The translations under genes were made by a program, and so were the position numbers. Shown here in pieces: positions 9,024 through 17,400 of a stretch of 64,000 nucleotides of DNA. The stretch is from Bacteroidales bacterium (GTDB lineage Bacteria > Bacteroidota > Bacteroidia > Bacteroidales > UBA1715), in contig JAKSUA010000011.1 of the NCBI GenBank assembly GCA_024409235.1, forward strand, positions 16,324 through 80,323. Direction: 5' to 3'. The notes below the pieces were generated by a model. It was not told the origin of the DNA. It saw only the letters and a program-made list of their open reading frames with translations, and searched no databases. The first letter of the stretch is position 1. The number at the start of each line of letters is the position of its first letter.

Positions 9024-10013
9024 ATGATTTCAATGATGATTTTTGCCGCCATTGTGTTAGGAATTTTAGTAGCTATTATTCCGCAAATTGCTTGGCTTTT
9101 GGTGTTTCTTATTTCAAAGGTTTTTCATTTTAGTTGCTCGTACGCTTCGTTTGGATATACTTCGGTAGGTTTGGTTGTATTCGCATGGGCAATATTAGCC
9201 TATGGTTTCTTTTTTGGACGTTTCACATTGGATATTAATTCGGTGAAATATGCCAATAAAGACTTACCAGAAGCTTTTAATGGATATAGAATTGTTCATA
9301 TAAGTGACTTGCATTTATCTACATTTGACGATAATCATCAAAAGTTACAAGATTTCGTCGATAGTATTAATGCACAAAATCCTGATGCAATTTGTTTTAC
9401 AGGCGATTTGGTTTCTTTAGGTGTAGAGGAAGTGTTGCCGTGTAAGGAAATATTGAAAAATCTTCATGCACGTGATGGTATCTTCTCGGTACTTGGAAAT
9501 CATGACTTTTTAATTTATTCTCGTAAATTTAATTCTGCAACTGAGCGAGAAGAGGCAGTGGAACAATTGGCAAGATTTGAGCGCGAGGAACTTGGTTGGA
9601 ATCTGTTACGTAATCAAAATTGTGTTATTACTCGCAATGGTGAAACGCTTACTTTTGTTGGAGTTGACAATCAGAACTGTGCGAATCAAGGATTTAAAAC
9701 TATAGCTCGTGGTAGACTGCAAGATGCATTGCAAGGAACAGATGGTTTCAGAATCTTGTTGTCGCACGATCCAAGCCATTGGCAAGGAGAGGTTTTACCA
9801 CAAACCGATATTCCACTAACATTGAGTGGACATACACATGCCGCACAAATAAAATTATTTGGTTGGACTCCGGCAAAATGGTCTTTCATTGAAACGGATG
9901 GAATGTATGAGAAAGATGGACAAAATTTGTATGTGAATGTAGGTCTTGGATGTACAATGCCTGTTCGTTTAGGTGCCAATGCAGAGATTACGGTAATTAC
10001 GTTACATAGATAA
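9024..10013 (+). CDS. Membrane-anchored calcineurin-like metallophosphoesterase
   Basis: A 329-residue protein. Residues 1-75 hold two to three hydrophobic helices. The remainder is a metallophosphoesterase domain with the full metal-binding series: ISDLHLS (D-x-H), CFTGDLVS (G-D), VLGNHDF (G-N-H-D), LLSHDP and LSGHTHAAQ (G-H-x-H). This is the YkuE/YaeI type, whose members act on lipid-linked or other phosphodiesters at the membrane; the substrate here is unknown. The gene stands alone between a terminator and convergent mnmA. Confidence 0.88.
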   Translation: MISMMIFAAIVLGILVAIIPQIAWLLVFLISKVFHFSCSYASFGYTSVGLVVFAWAILAYGFFFGRFTLDINSVKYANKDLPEAFNGYRIVHISDLHLSTFDDNHQKLQDFVDSINAQNPDAICFTGDLVSLGVEEVLPCKEILKNLHARDGIFSVLGNHDFLIYSRKFNSATEREEAVEQLARFEREELGWNLLRNQNCVITRNGETLTFVGVDNQNCANQGFKTIARGRLQDALQGTDGFRILLSHDPSHWQGEVLPQTDIPLTLSGHTHAAQIKLFGWTPAKWSFIETDGMYEKDGQNLYVNVGLGCTMPVRLGANAEITVITLHR

Positions 10014-10063
10014 TGATTTGTTGTGGCAGAACACTGCCCGTACGATTAAAATGGAAGCCGTCG

Positions 10064-10084
10064 GGGCGGGGCTCTGCTCCGCCC
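10064..10084. repeat. GC-rich 9-bp hairpin
   Basis: GGGCGGGGC pairs with GCTCCGCCC around a three-base loop, with one G/T wobble. It is strikingly GC-rich for this AT-rich genome and lies between the convergent ends of the metallophosphoesterase and mnmA genes. There is no T-tract on either side, so it is not a classical terminator, although its position suggests a transcription or mRNA-end role. Confidence 0.6.
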
Positions 10085-10147
10085 AATTTGTTGGCGAAAT
10101 AATTATTGGTAAAAATCCCTTATTTTATTTATTTGGATTTGAGGAAT

Positions 10148-11305
10148 CTAAATTCTTTTGTTTATGATTCCGCCACCAAGTACCACACCATTTTCGTAAA
10201 TTACAACAGACTGGCCTGGAGCTATTGCTTTTTGTGGTGTTGCAAATGTAAACTTCCATGCTTGACCAATGAATGTTTCATTGTCTGTTGGAGTATATTT
10301 TTCTATAATTGCAGAAACGACTTTACTGGCTAATCTGGTTTTTATTGTTGCTTCAAAAGATTCCTGTGGTTCAATGTTGTTTGGCCAGACAAAATCGTCA
10401 GCGATAAATGACTGTACTTGTAATGCTTCGATGGGAGCAAGTACTACTTGATTTTTTTCGGCATCGATGGAATGTACATATACAGGATATGAAACAGCAA
10501 CGCCTAAACCTTTTCGTTGACCAATTGTGTAGTGTTCAATGCCTTTATGCTTTCCAAGAAATTTTCCTTCCAAATCAACTATGTCGCCTTCAACACATGG
10601 CTTGTCGGCAAAAAGGATATCAAAGTATTGTGGATCGATAAAATCCTGGCTTTCTAAATGATTTGCAGCCTGTAGTTTTGCTTCGTGAGCCAGTTCAAAA
10701 ACTTCTTTTTTGCTGATGTTTGCGAGTGGGAAGCGAACTTTTTCCAATGTTGTACTTGGAACTCGGTAAATAAAATATGTCTGGTCTTTTGTTATGTCTT
10801 TTGCTTGTGCAATCATATATGGTTTCTGGTCGGTACCATATAGCCCATCTTTCGGTTTCACAACTTTTGCATAATGTCCGGTACAGAAGTAATCGTACGA
10901 GATACCTAGTTTTTCAATGTTTGTAAGCATTGCTTTGAATTTCATCGTTGCATTACATTTAATGCATGGATTTGGAGTACGGCCAGCACGATATTCTTTT
11001 TTGAAATATTCTAATACATTGGCTTTGTATTCTTCGTGAAGATCAATTACGTGATATTCAATATTGTTTTCTTTACAGAATTGCTCACATTCTGCTATAC
11101 TATCGGACTCATTGGCGTCAAAACAATGTTCTTTTGCACTTTGTATTTTAGGAAAACTGTCATCCCAAAGAGACATTGTTACACCGATTACTTTACATCC
11201 ACGTTTTTTTAGAAGAAGAGCAGTAAGAGTTGAATCAACACCTCCCGACATTCCTACTAAAACAGTGTCGCCAGCTTTAGGCAACTCTTGCTCTATAAAT
11301 TCCAT
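10148..11305 (-). CDS. mnmA: tRNA-specific 2-thiouridylase MnmA-type (variant)
   Basis: A 385-residue member of the MnmA/TrmU family, which puts sulfur on U34 of tRNA Lys/Glu/Gln. The N-terminal PP-loop SGGVDST (residues 20-26) activates the uridine with ATP. NPCIKCN gives C114 and C117, matching the catalytic/cluster CxxC. IGQRKGLG marks the central domain. In E. coli a third cysteine (C199) sits in a GICFI motif; here the corresponding place reads SQDFIDPQYF (about 219-228), with no cysteine. The gene starts one base after the racemase stop, at the end of the minus-strand sulfur block, which suits a sulfur-using enzyme. It could be a paralogue with a modified mechanism. Confidence 0.85.
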   Translation of the reverse strand: MEFIEQELPKAGDTVLVGMSGGVDSTLTALLLKKRGCKVIGVTMSLWDDSFPKIQSAKEHCFDANESDSIAECEQFCKENNIEYHVIDLHEEYKANVLEYFKKEYRAGRTPNPCIKCNATMKFKAMLTNIEKLGISYDYFCTGHYAKVVKPKDGLYGTDQKPYMIAQAKDITKDQTYFIYRVPSTTLEKVRFPLANISKKEVFELAHEAKLQAANHLESQDFIDPQYFDILFADKPCVEGDIVDLEGKFLGKHKGIEHYTIGQRKGLGVAVSYPVYVHSIDAEKNQVVLAPIEALQVQSFIADDFVWPNNIEPQESFEATIKTRLASKVVSAIIEKYTPTDNETFIGQAWKFTFATPQKAIAPGQSVVIYENGVVLGGGIINKRI

Positions 11306-11306
11306 G

Positions 11307-11996
11307 TTATTTTGCTTTATCGTAAATTGCTGCAGAATGAATAATTGTTGAGTTTAATGCAGGAACCGATAAGTCGCCATCTTTTATAATTAATGGTAAT
11401 TCGGTACATCCTAGTAATACGCCGTCAATATTGTATCGTTGTATATATTTCTCGGCTAATGCAATTATTGCTTCTTTCTCTTCTTGGAGAATGATGCCAT
11501 TTTCAAGGTTTGGAAAGATAATGCTTCCAATTATTTTTTGATCAATACAGGATGGAGTTACCGATTGAATATTGCAGGCGTGTAGTGCTTGTTCATACAT
11601 TCTGCTGCTCATTGTGGTAACTGTACCTAAAATCAGAATATTGTGAAAATTCCCTTGTTTAATTGTATCAACAACGGCATCAACAATATTAATGAGAGGT
11701 AAAGAAAATGGTTCGTTAATTTTGTTTAAAACAGTGTGTGGGGTATTAGAGCAAATTGCCACGATTTCAGCACCTGCAGCTTGTAAAGAGTTTACACTTT
11801 TGCTTAAGATTTTTTGAATCTCCTTGATATTTCCTTCATCAAGTGCGGCAACAATTGTGTTCATTTTAATGCTGTCGATAACTAATTCAGGATAGTCATC
11901 AAGGCCGAAATCTGCGTGATACAATCGATTAATTTCCCAATAATAGTCGATTGTGGATGCAGGTCCAATACCGCCGATTAAACCAATTTTCTTCAT
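11307..11996 (-). CDS. Aspartate/glutamate racemase family protein
   Basis: A 229-residue protein with the two-cysteine arrangement of cofactor-independent amino acid racemases: ICSNTPH near residue 82 and LLGCTELPL near residue 196. It begins KKIGLIGGIGPASTIDYYWEIN, as in the YgeA/RacX/aspartate racemase group. It lies 27 bp after the pstB-like gene and one base before mnmA, on the same strand, so it is probably co-transcribed with them. The substrate (Asp, Glu or another amino acid) cannot be fixed from the sequence, and its link to sulfur metabolism is unclear. Confidence 0.82.
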   Translation of the reverse strand: MKKIGLIGGIGPASTIDYYWEINRLYHADFGLDDYPELVIDSIKMNTIVAALDEGNIKEIQKILSKSVNSLQAAGAEIVAICSNTPHTVLNKINEPFSLPLINIVDAVVDTIKQGNFHNILILGTVTTMSSRMYEQALHACNIQSVTPSCIDQKIIGSIIFPNLENGIILQEEKEAIIALAEKYIQRYNIDGVLLGCTELPLIIKDGDLSVPALNSTIIHSAAIYDKAK

Positions 11997-12023
11997 TACA
12001 ATATGCGAATAATTATGTGAAAT

Positions 12024-12866
12024 TTAGCTAATAGCACCAGATAGATATTTCTTTGTGAGCTCGTGTTGTGGGTTTTCGAATACTTGTTTTGCATCGCCAA
12101 CTTCAATCACTTCTCCCATGTATATAAATACTACGTAGTCAGCAATACGTAATGCTTGACGCAGTGTGTGTGTCACCATAATAATGGAATATTGTTCCTT
12201 AAGTTTTACGAACAAGTCCTCAATCGTTTTACTAGAAACAGGGTCTAATGCGGAAGTTGCTTCATCGGCAAGAATAAATTCTGGTTCAACGGCAAGACTA
12301 CGAGCTAAGCATAAACGTTGTTGTTGTCCGATTGACAAACGAGTTGCAGGATTGCCGAGACGGTCTTTTACTTCATCCCATAAACCAACCACTTTCAAGT
12401 AATGATGCACGATTTTCTTCAATTGTCTTCGCCCTTTTAAGCCATGGATTTTGCAACCATAGGCAATATTTCCAAAAATCGACATCGGTAGTGGAGTAGG
12501 ACGTTGTGGTACTAAACCAATACGTCTTCGTAGTTCGACTAAGTCTGATTCCGAACAGTTTACAATGCTTTGGTCACCTAATCGAATGTCTCCGCTTGTT
12601 TTAACTCCTTCGATGGAGTCGGAGAGACGGTTTAAACTTTTTAGTAGGGTAGATTTTCCACAACCAGAAGGACCAATGATACACGTAATTTTATTAGCAG
12701 GAAGTTTTACGCATACATCTTTCAGTATTTGCGCTCCGTCAATTGAAAGATTGAAGTGGTCAACTGTTATTTCTGGAGCAACTGCAGGATGCTGGAATTT
12801 TGCATTAGGAACGAACGGTTCGTTAGTGTCTGCTGGTATAAACCAACGTAGAAATGGATTTCTCAT
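12024..12866 (-). CDS. Phosphate-type ABC transporter ATP-binding protein (PstB-like)
   Basis: A 280-residue ABC ATPase of the PstB type. Walker A is GPSGCGKSTLLKSLNRL, the signature is LSIGQQQRLCLARSLAV, Walker B is EFILADEATSALDP, and the switch histidine lies in IIMVTHTL. The ATG overlaps the upstream permease stop in ATGA, so translation is coupled. About 40 N-terminal residues precede the domain. Its family would suggest phosphate uptake, but phoU, which usually follows pstB, is absent and the gene lies in a sulfur-assimilation block, so the anion carried is uncertain. Confidence 0.9.
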   Translation of the reverse strand: MRNPFLRWFIPADTNEPFVPNAKFQHPAVAPEITVDHFNLSIDGAQILKDVCVKLPANKITCIIGPSGCGKSTLLKSLNRLSDSIEGVKTSGDIRLGDQSIVNCSESDLVELRRRIGLVPQRPTPLPMSIFGNIAYGCKIHGLKGRRQLKKIVHHYLKVVGLWDEVKDRLGNPATRLSIGQQQRLCLARSLAVEPEFILADEATSALDPVSSKTIEDLFVKLKEQYSIIMVTHTLRQALRIADYVVFIYMGEVIEVGDAKQVFENPQHELTKKYLSGAIS

Positions 12867-13711
12867 TTTAGTCTGTTTTTAGAAAAATGATTAGTAATAA
12901 ATCTTCCGAGTAGGCTAATAACTAATACGATAATAGTTAATACTAACGCAGCTGCGTATGCTCGGTTTTGCACTTCGATTTGAGGTGCACTTAATTGAAA
13001 GAATATGGACAAAGGCAATGTGGCTGCCTGTTGTGTAAATGATGTTGGGATAGAATCCGAGAATCCTGCCGTAAACATTACGCCGGCAGCGTCACCAATT
13101 GCTCGACCAACCGATAATAGAGTTGCCGTTGCTATACCAGGTGCAATTTGTCGTACAACAATGCCCAAGGTTTCTAAACGAGTAGCGCCAAGAGAAAAAG
13201 ATGCTTCGAGCAAGTCTTTGGGAAATGTCTTTGCAACTTCATCCATAGAACGAATAAATATTGGAATAATGAGCAATGTTGTTACTATAATACCACCGAG
13301 TAGCGATGTCTTTAATCCAAGATAAATCATTAGTGTAAATGCAAATGCGCCATACACGATAGAAGGTATTCCAAATAATACATCGAATGCCAATCGTGCT
13401 ATGTAAGCGAATTTGGAAGTTTCTTTTAGAAAAACATTTAGGTAAAAAACTATAGGAATACTAATTAGTAGTCCTATTGCCGTTGATGCAAGTACTATGT
13501 AAAGAGATCCAACGATGGCGTTTAGGAAACCGCCTTCTTTTCCGATATAGAAACCTCCGCCAGGTAATGATGTAACCATTTCCCATGTGATGCACGAAAA
13601 TCCACGACTGAAGATTGTCCAGATAATGCTGACAACGAGAATCAAAACAGCGACAATGGCTATAGCCATAAAGCTTTGAGCTATTTTCTCTTTTATTACA
13701 CTTTTCTTCAT
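12863..13711 (-). CDS. Phosphate-type ABC transporter permease (PstA-like)
   Basis: A 282-residue inner membrane permease with about six helices. The EAA-type loop EASFSLGATRLETLGIVVRQIAPGI contacts the ATPase. The first helix is MAIAIVAVLILVVSIIWTI. It pairs with the adjacent PstC-like permease (2-bp gap) to form the channel. As with the rest of this transporter, family membership is clear but the substrate is inferred only from context. Confidence 0.9.
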   Translation of the reverse strand: MKKSVIKEKIAQSFMAIAIVAVLILVVSIIWTIFSRGFSCITWEMVTSLPGGGFYIGKEGGFLNAIVGSLYIVLASTAIGLLISIPIVFYLNVFLKETSKFAYIARLAFDVLFGIPSIVYGAFAFTLMIYLGLKTSLLGGIIVTTLLIIPIFIRSMDEVAKTFPKDLLEASFSLGATRLETLGIVVRQIAPGIATATLLSVGRAIGDAAGVMFTAGFSDSIPTSFTQQAATLPLSIFFQLSAPQIEVQNRAYAAALVLTIIVLVISLLGRFITNHFSKNRLK

Positions 13712-13713
13712 TG

Positions 13714-14604
13714 TTATTGTTGTTTTTCAATTCGATACAAAATCACTCGTGATGTTACATTGAACAAAAGCACGACAAAAAATAGAATTAATGCGGCAAA
13801 CATGAGAGCAGCTTCATATAGCGGTAGCGAAAGCATTTCCCCATAGTTGTTTGCAATTAATGCCGGTAACGGATAGCAGGCATCAAAAAGGGAATGCGGT
13901 ATTTGTGGTAGATTACCGCAAACCATAAGTACTGCTATAGTTTCTCCTAATGCACGTGAGATAGCGAGAACAACAGCAGCAAAAATACCAGGCAAGGATT
14001 TTTTTGTAACAACAGATATGGCGGTTTGCCATCGAGTTGATCCTAAAGAATAAGATGCGGCACGAAGTTCGTCGGAAACACTGCTGAATAATTCAACGAA
14101 AAGGCTAACCAATAAAGGTAGAACCATAATACTTAGCACAATTCCAGCTGCTAAAGTTGTATAGCCGGCAGAGAAATCAACAAAATGCGGAGCCAATGTA
14201 TCCGAAATCCATGGGACAATTATGAGTGTTCCCCAAACGCCATAGATAACAGATGGTAGTGAAGCCAAAATGTCTAATGCCGGGAATACGAAACGTTTAA
14301 CGATTCGATGGGCGTATTCGGTTAGGTATATTGCTGTAAGCAATGACAATGGTAATGCAATAGCGATGGCTATTAGTGTTACCCAAATTGTTCCCATAAA
14401 AAATGGAAGAAAGCCGAATTCGTTTTTAAACGGTCTCCACGATGAAGCGGTAAGCAAATCCCAAAGGGAATGTTCTGCAAAAATAGGTGCTGATTTTAGA
14501 TAGAGGCCTATGCCCATTACGATAACAAGCAAAAGGGCAACAATGGTTATTGTAGCCATTATTGCACCTGTAGCTCTATCTTTTATGATTCTTAGTTTAT
14601 TCAT
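13714..14604 (-). CDS. Phosphate-type ABC transporter permease (PstC-like)
   Basis: A 296-residue polytopic permease. It carries the PstC-type segment LLTAIYLTEYAHRIVKRFVFPALDILASLPSVIYGVWG and the coupling loop RAASYSLGSTRWQTAISVVTKKSLPGI. It starts three bases after the binding-protein stop codon and is followed 2 bp later by the PstA-like gene. It forms one half of the transmembrane path. Confidence 0.9.
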   Translation of the reverse strand: MNKLRIIKDRATGAIMATITIVALLLVIVMGIGLYLKSAPIFAEHSLWDLLTASSWRPFKNEFGFLPFFMGTIWVTLIAIAIALPLSLLTAIYLTEYAHRIVKRFVFPALDILASLPSVIYGVWGTLIIVPWISDTLAPHFVDFSAGYTTLAAGIVLSIMVLPLLVSLFVELFSSVSDELRAASYSLGSTRWQTAISVVTKKSLPGIFAAVVLAISRALGETIAVLMVCGNLPQIPHSLFDACYPLPALIANNYGEMLSLPLYEAALMFAALILFFVVLLFNVTSRVILYRIEKQQ

Positions 14605-14607
14605 ATA

Positions 14608-15579
14608 TTACTTTAGAATTGATAGAGATTTTTCTATTTTTTCCTGTGGAATAGCAATGTATCCAGTTGGTTCGTTTTTCTTTTGTCCTTCTGTTAATAC
14701 ATATTTTAGGAATGCTTTTACTACAGGATTTTCAGGGTTCCCCTTTGTTACAAGATAAAGGTCACGTGCTGGAGGCGAAGGATATTTACCTTCGGCAATT
14801 GCTTTAGTAAGTTGATCCTTTAAATCGTAGAAATTTTCGTCTGCAGAGATTTGTCCGTCGTTGTTAGAATCTATAGGCAATACAAGTATGCCGGCGTTTG
14901 GTTTGTGGCTATCGTTGTCGTATGCATAACCAATGTTGTTCAAACCTATACCATAGATATCTTTTTGTACGGCAGCTGCAACTCCAGGGTCACCGAATAC
15001 TGCTGTGCCACCAAGATCTTCTTGTTTTTTGCCTAACCATTTAGCCCAAGTTTCAGCAGCTCCACAAGCGTCAGAACGAGTATATACATGTAATGGCGTT
15101 TTATCGTCAGTACCAAGTATGTCGCCCCATGTTTTTGCTTCACCGGTAATCCAAATTTTAATAGCAGTTTCTTGACTTAAACCATGGGCAAGAATTTCTT
15201 TGATTAAAGGGTTGTTTGCGTTGATTGTTGGAACAACAGCATCTTTTGCCACAGCAAAACCAACGGCCCCTTTTTCAATTTCTTGTGGGTAAACTTCGCG
15301 AGAAACCATTCCGAAGTCAACTACACCTGCTAATGCATCGGTCATACCTTTACCGGCACCACCTGCAGATACATCTACTTTAACATCGGGATACAATTCT
15401 TGGAAACTATTTGCCCATTCTACAGCTAATGGATACAATGCAAATGCACCAGATAGTGATAATTCACCTGAAAGTGTTTCTCCGTTATTAGAAGACTTTT
15501 GTTCGCTACTACCGCCGCATGATACTAATGTTGCGACAGATGTTAATCCTATTAATAAATATGTTGTTATTTTTTTCAT
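14608..15579 (-). CDS. PstS-like oxyanion-binding lipoprotein, substrate uncertain
   Basis: A 323-residue lipoprotein (lipobox LVSC, Cys21) with the PBP-like type 2 fold of PstS. Compared from memory with E. coli PstS, the ligand loops differ. GATFP becomes SGAFALYPL (43-51), removing the Thr. The Ser-Ser loop becomes SAGGAGKG (71-78). Asp56 is replaced by Ser in DFGMVSRE (88-95), though some PstS families also have Ser-Arg here. The R-x3-S-G-T loop becomes RSDACGAAE (168-176), so Ser and Thr become Cys and Ala. The position after cysDNH and an oxyanion porin makes sulfate or another sulfur oxyanion a reasonable alternative to phosphate. Confidence 0.8.
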   Translation of the reverse strand: MKKITTYLLIGLTSVATLVSCGGSSEQKSSNNGETLSGELSLSGAFALYPLAVEWANSFQELYPDVKVDVSAGGAGKGMTDALAGVVDFGMVSREVYPQEIEKGAVGFAVAKDAVVPTINANNPLIKEILAHGLSQETAIKIWITGEAKTWGDILGTDDKTPLHVYTRSDACGAAETWAKWLGKKQEDLGGTAVFGDPGVAAAVQKDIYGIGLNNIGYAYDNDSHKPNAGILVLPIDSNNDGQISADENFYDLKDQLTKAIAEGKYPSPPARDLYLVTKGNPENPVVKAFLKYVLTEGQKKNEPTGYIAIPQEKIEKSLSILK

Positions 15580-15615
15580 GGTTATATATTTTAAGAAAGA
15601 TAATAGATATGTTTA

Positions 15616-16656
15616 TTAGTATTTTATTGTTGCTAAGAAATAGATTCCACTTGCATTGTCACGACCTTTGTAGTTTTGTAATGTATAGTTCAATTTTAAA
15701 TTTACTGGTTTCCAAGGTGCGTAGTTAATACCAATTGTGTAGTCTTGTTCTGAGTAATCTTTGTTATCAATGTCGTCGTCAAAGTAATCAAGGCGAGCAA
15801 CTGCTGTCCAATTTTTGATGAATTCATATCCTCCTGCTACATAGAAACCGCCAGAGTTTAATTCACCTGTTTTTCCGGTGATATATTCAGCACGTGCAAA
15901 TCCTTTTTTAGCCTTGTATGCAACACCGCCACCATATCGTTGCAATTGCACATAGTTATCTTCGGTTTGTGCAGTGAATTTTTGTGTGGCTTCGTCGTAT
16001 GTAGGAAGAGCTCCTGCTCCCCATTGATAGTATCCTGCGATAGATAATTCTTTGAATGGATTTACAATAATACGACCTACAATATCTTTTCCTTTGTTGT
16101 TGTCGTTGGCATTTAATGTGTATCCGTTGAATATAGCTAATTCATAGTTTAACAAAGAATAGTCATCTTGTTTAAATGCGCTTCCTAAGAATTCGAAACC
16201 TAAATCACGGCCGTTTTGATTAAATCCTGATAAATCTTGTTTACTCATTCTTGCAAGTCTTTGGACTACAAGAGAGTAATTTATGAATTCAAGTTTTGTT
16301 GGATTGTATTCCGAGTTTTCAATCGACAATGGAGATTTGAATTGTCCTAGTTTAATTCCAAATTCGTCAATTGGTTTGTAGCGGAAATATAAGTCTAGAA
16401 TTTTTGGTGTCCCAGTTAATTCTACTTGTAATTTGTAGTCAGCTTTTCCTGCATCACCTTTGTAAAGATCACCCGCTAAAACCAAACGAGCACGACGTAA
16501 AAGAAATGTTGATACATCTTTTGAATAATTGTAACCTGTTTGTAGAAATCCTGAAGGAGTTACTAATGATTGTTTTACTTCTGTAACAGGCTCTATTTGA
16601 GCAAGTAATGTTGCAGAAAGTAAAGACATACATAATATGATAGATAATCGTTTCAT
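15616..16656 (-). CDS. OprO/OprP-type outer membrane porin
   Basis: A 346-residue protein with a signal peptide ending SATLLAQ and a beta-barrel pattern of alternating aromatic strands to the C-terminal residue (FLATIKY). DLYFRYKPIDEFGIKLGQFKSPLSIENSEYNPTKLEFINY is characteristic of the phosphate/polyphosphate-selective OprO/OprP porin family. It precedes the binding-protein gene by 36 bp and would supply the outer membrane entry step for the same anion. The start lies only nine bases downstream of an AACCTA-N9-TAGGTT repeat, and the 46-bp gap from cysH leaves read-through from the cys operon possible. Confidence 0.85.
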   Translation of the reverse strand: MKRLSIILCMSLLSATLLAQIEPVTEVKQSLVTPSGFLQTGYNYSKDVSTFLLRRARLVLAGDLYKGDAGKADYKLQVELTGTPKILDLYFRYKPIDEFGIKLGQFKSPLSIENSEYNPTKLEFINYSLVVQRLARMSKQDLSGFNQNGRDLGFEFLGSAFKQDDYSLLNYELAIFNGYTLNANDNNKGKDIVGRIIVNPFKELSIAGYYQWGAGALPTYDEATQKFTAQTEDNYVQLQRYGGGVAYKAKKGFARAEYITGKTGELNSGGFYVAGGYEFIKNWTAVARLDYFDDDIDNKDYSEQDYTIGINYAPWKPVNLKLNYTLQNYKGRDNASGIYFLATIKY

Positions 16657-16665
16657 TCGTAGGTC

Positions 16666-16686
16666 AACCTATTAATTAGGTAGGTT
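16666..16686. promoter_or_regulatory. Inverted-repeat operator candidate before the porin/Pst-like genes
   Basis: AACCTA (16666-16671), nine bases, TAGGTT (16681-16686). It has the same arms and spacing as the copies at 19627 and 20275. It sits between the cysH stop and the porin ATG. A weak -7-like sequence (TAAATTTT, minus strand, 16698-16705) would place the repeat just downstream of the transcription start, so it could act as a roadblock. Confidence 0.7.
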
Positions 16687-16702
16687 AAATGGATAAAAAA
16701 AT

Positions 16703-17398
16703 TTATTTCACATGCAATCCACATTCTCTGTGGTCAGGATCTTCCCACCACCAACGACCCGAACGAATGTCTTCGCCTGGTTCTATAGCTCTTGTACAAG
16801 GTTGACAGCCTATGCTTGGAAAGCCTTTGTCGTGTAGTTTGTTGTATGGTACACCATGGTCTTTTACATATTGTTTAACTTCGTCTTCTGTCCAATTGAT
16901 GAGAGGATTTAATTTGATGAGGTTGTTTGCTTCGTCATATTCAACCATTTGCATATCTTTTCGAGTAACGCTTTGTTGTCGGCGAAGTCCGCAAATCCAA
17001 ACTTTTAATCCTTTTCTTGCTCGTGCAAGAGGTTCTAATTTTCGAATCTGACAGCAAAGATGACGATTTTCAATACTTTCGTAGAAAAGGTTAATACCAT
17101 GTTCGCGCACCATTTGTTCAACCTTCTCATGGTCAGGGAAAAATACTTCGATAGCAATTTCGTATCGTGCATTTGTACGAGCTATTAATGAGTATGTTTC
17201 AGGGAAACAACGTCCGGTGTCAAGTGTGAATATACGAGTTGATTTGTCAATATTGCAAATCATGTCGGTTAACACTTGGTCTTCGTAGCTTAAACTGGAA
17301 GAGAGTGCAATTTCTCCTTTATATTCTCGTAGAAAATATTGCAACAACTCTTCTGCTGTTGCGTTCTCAAACTGTTTGTTAAGTGCTTCTATATCCAT
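16703..17398 (-). CDS. cysH: Adenylylsulfate (APS) reductase
   Basis: A 231-residue thioredoxin-dependent reductase converting activated sulfate to sulfite. The two cysteine pairs that bind a [4Fe-4S] cluster are present (C115-C116 in HLCCQIRK, C198 and C201 in GCQPC), which marks the APS-using type. The catalytic cysteine is C226 in ECGLH near the C-terminus. No APS kinase (cysC) is present in the block, consistent with direct APS reduction. It starts two bases after the cysN stop codon and is the third gene of the cysD-cysN-cysH operon. Confidence 0.95.
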   Translation of the reverse strand: MDIEALNKQFENATAEELLQYFLREYKGEIALSSSLSYEDQVLTDMICNIDKSTRIFTLDTGRCFPETYSLIARTNARYEIAIEVFFPDHEKVEQMVREHGINLFYESIENRHLCCQIRKLEPLARARKGLKVWICGLRRQQSVTRKDMQMVEYDEANNLIKLNPLINWTEDEVKQYVKDHGVPYNKLHDKGFPSIGCQPCTRAIEPGEDIRSGRWWWEDPDHRECGLHVK

Positions 17399-17400
17399 AA

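Noticed and set aside
12024..15579. Straightforward annotation as the phosphate uptake system pstSCAB
   Set aside because: Family membership is clear, but the missing phoU, altered ligand loops and cys context make the substrate uncertain, so gene symbols were left blank.
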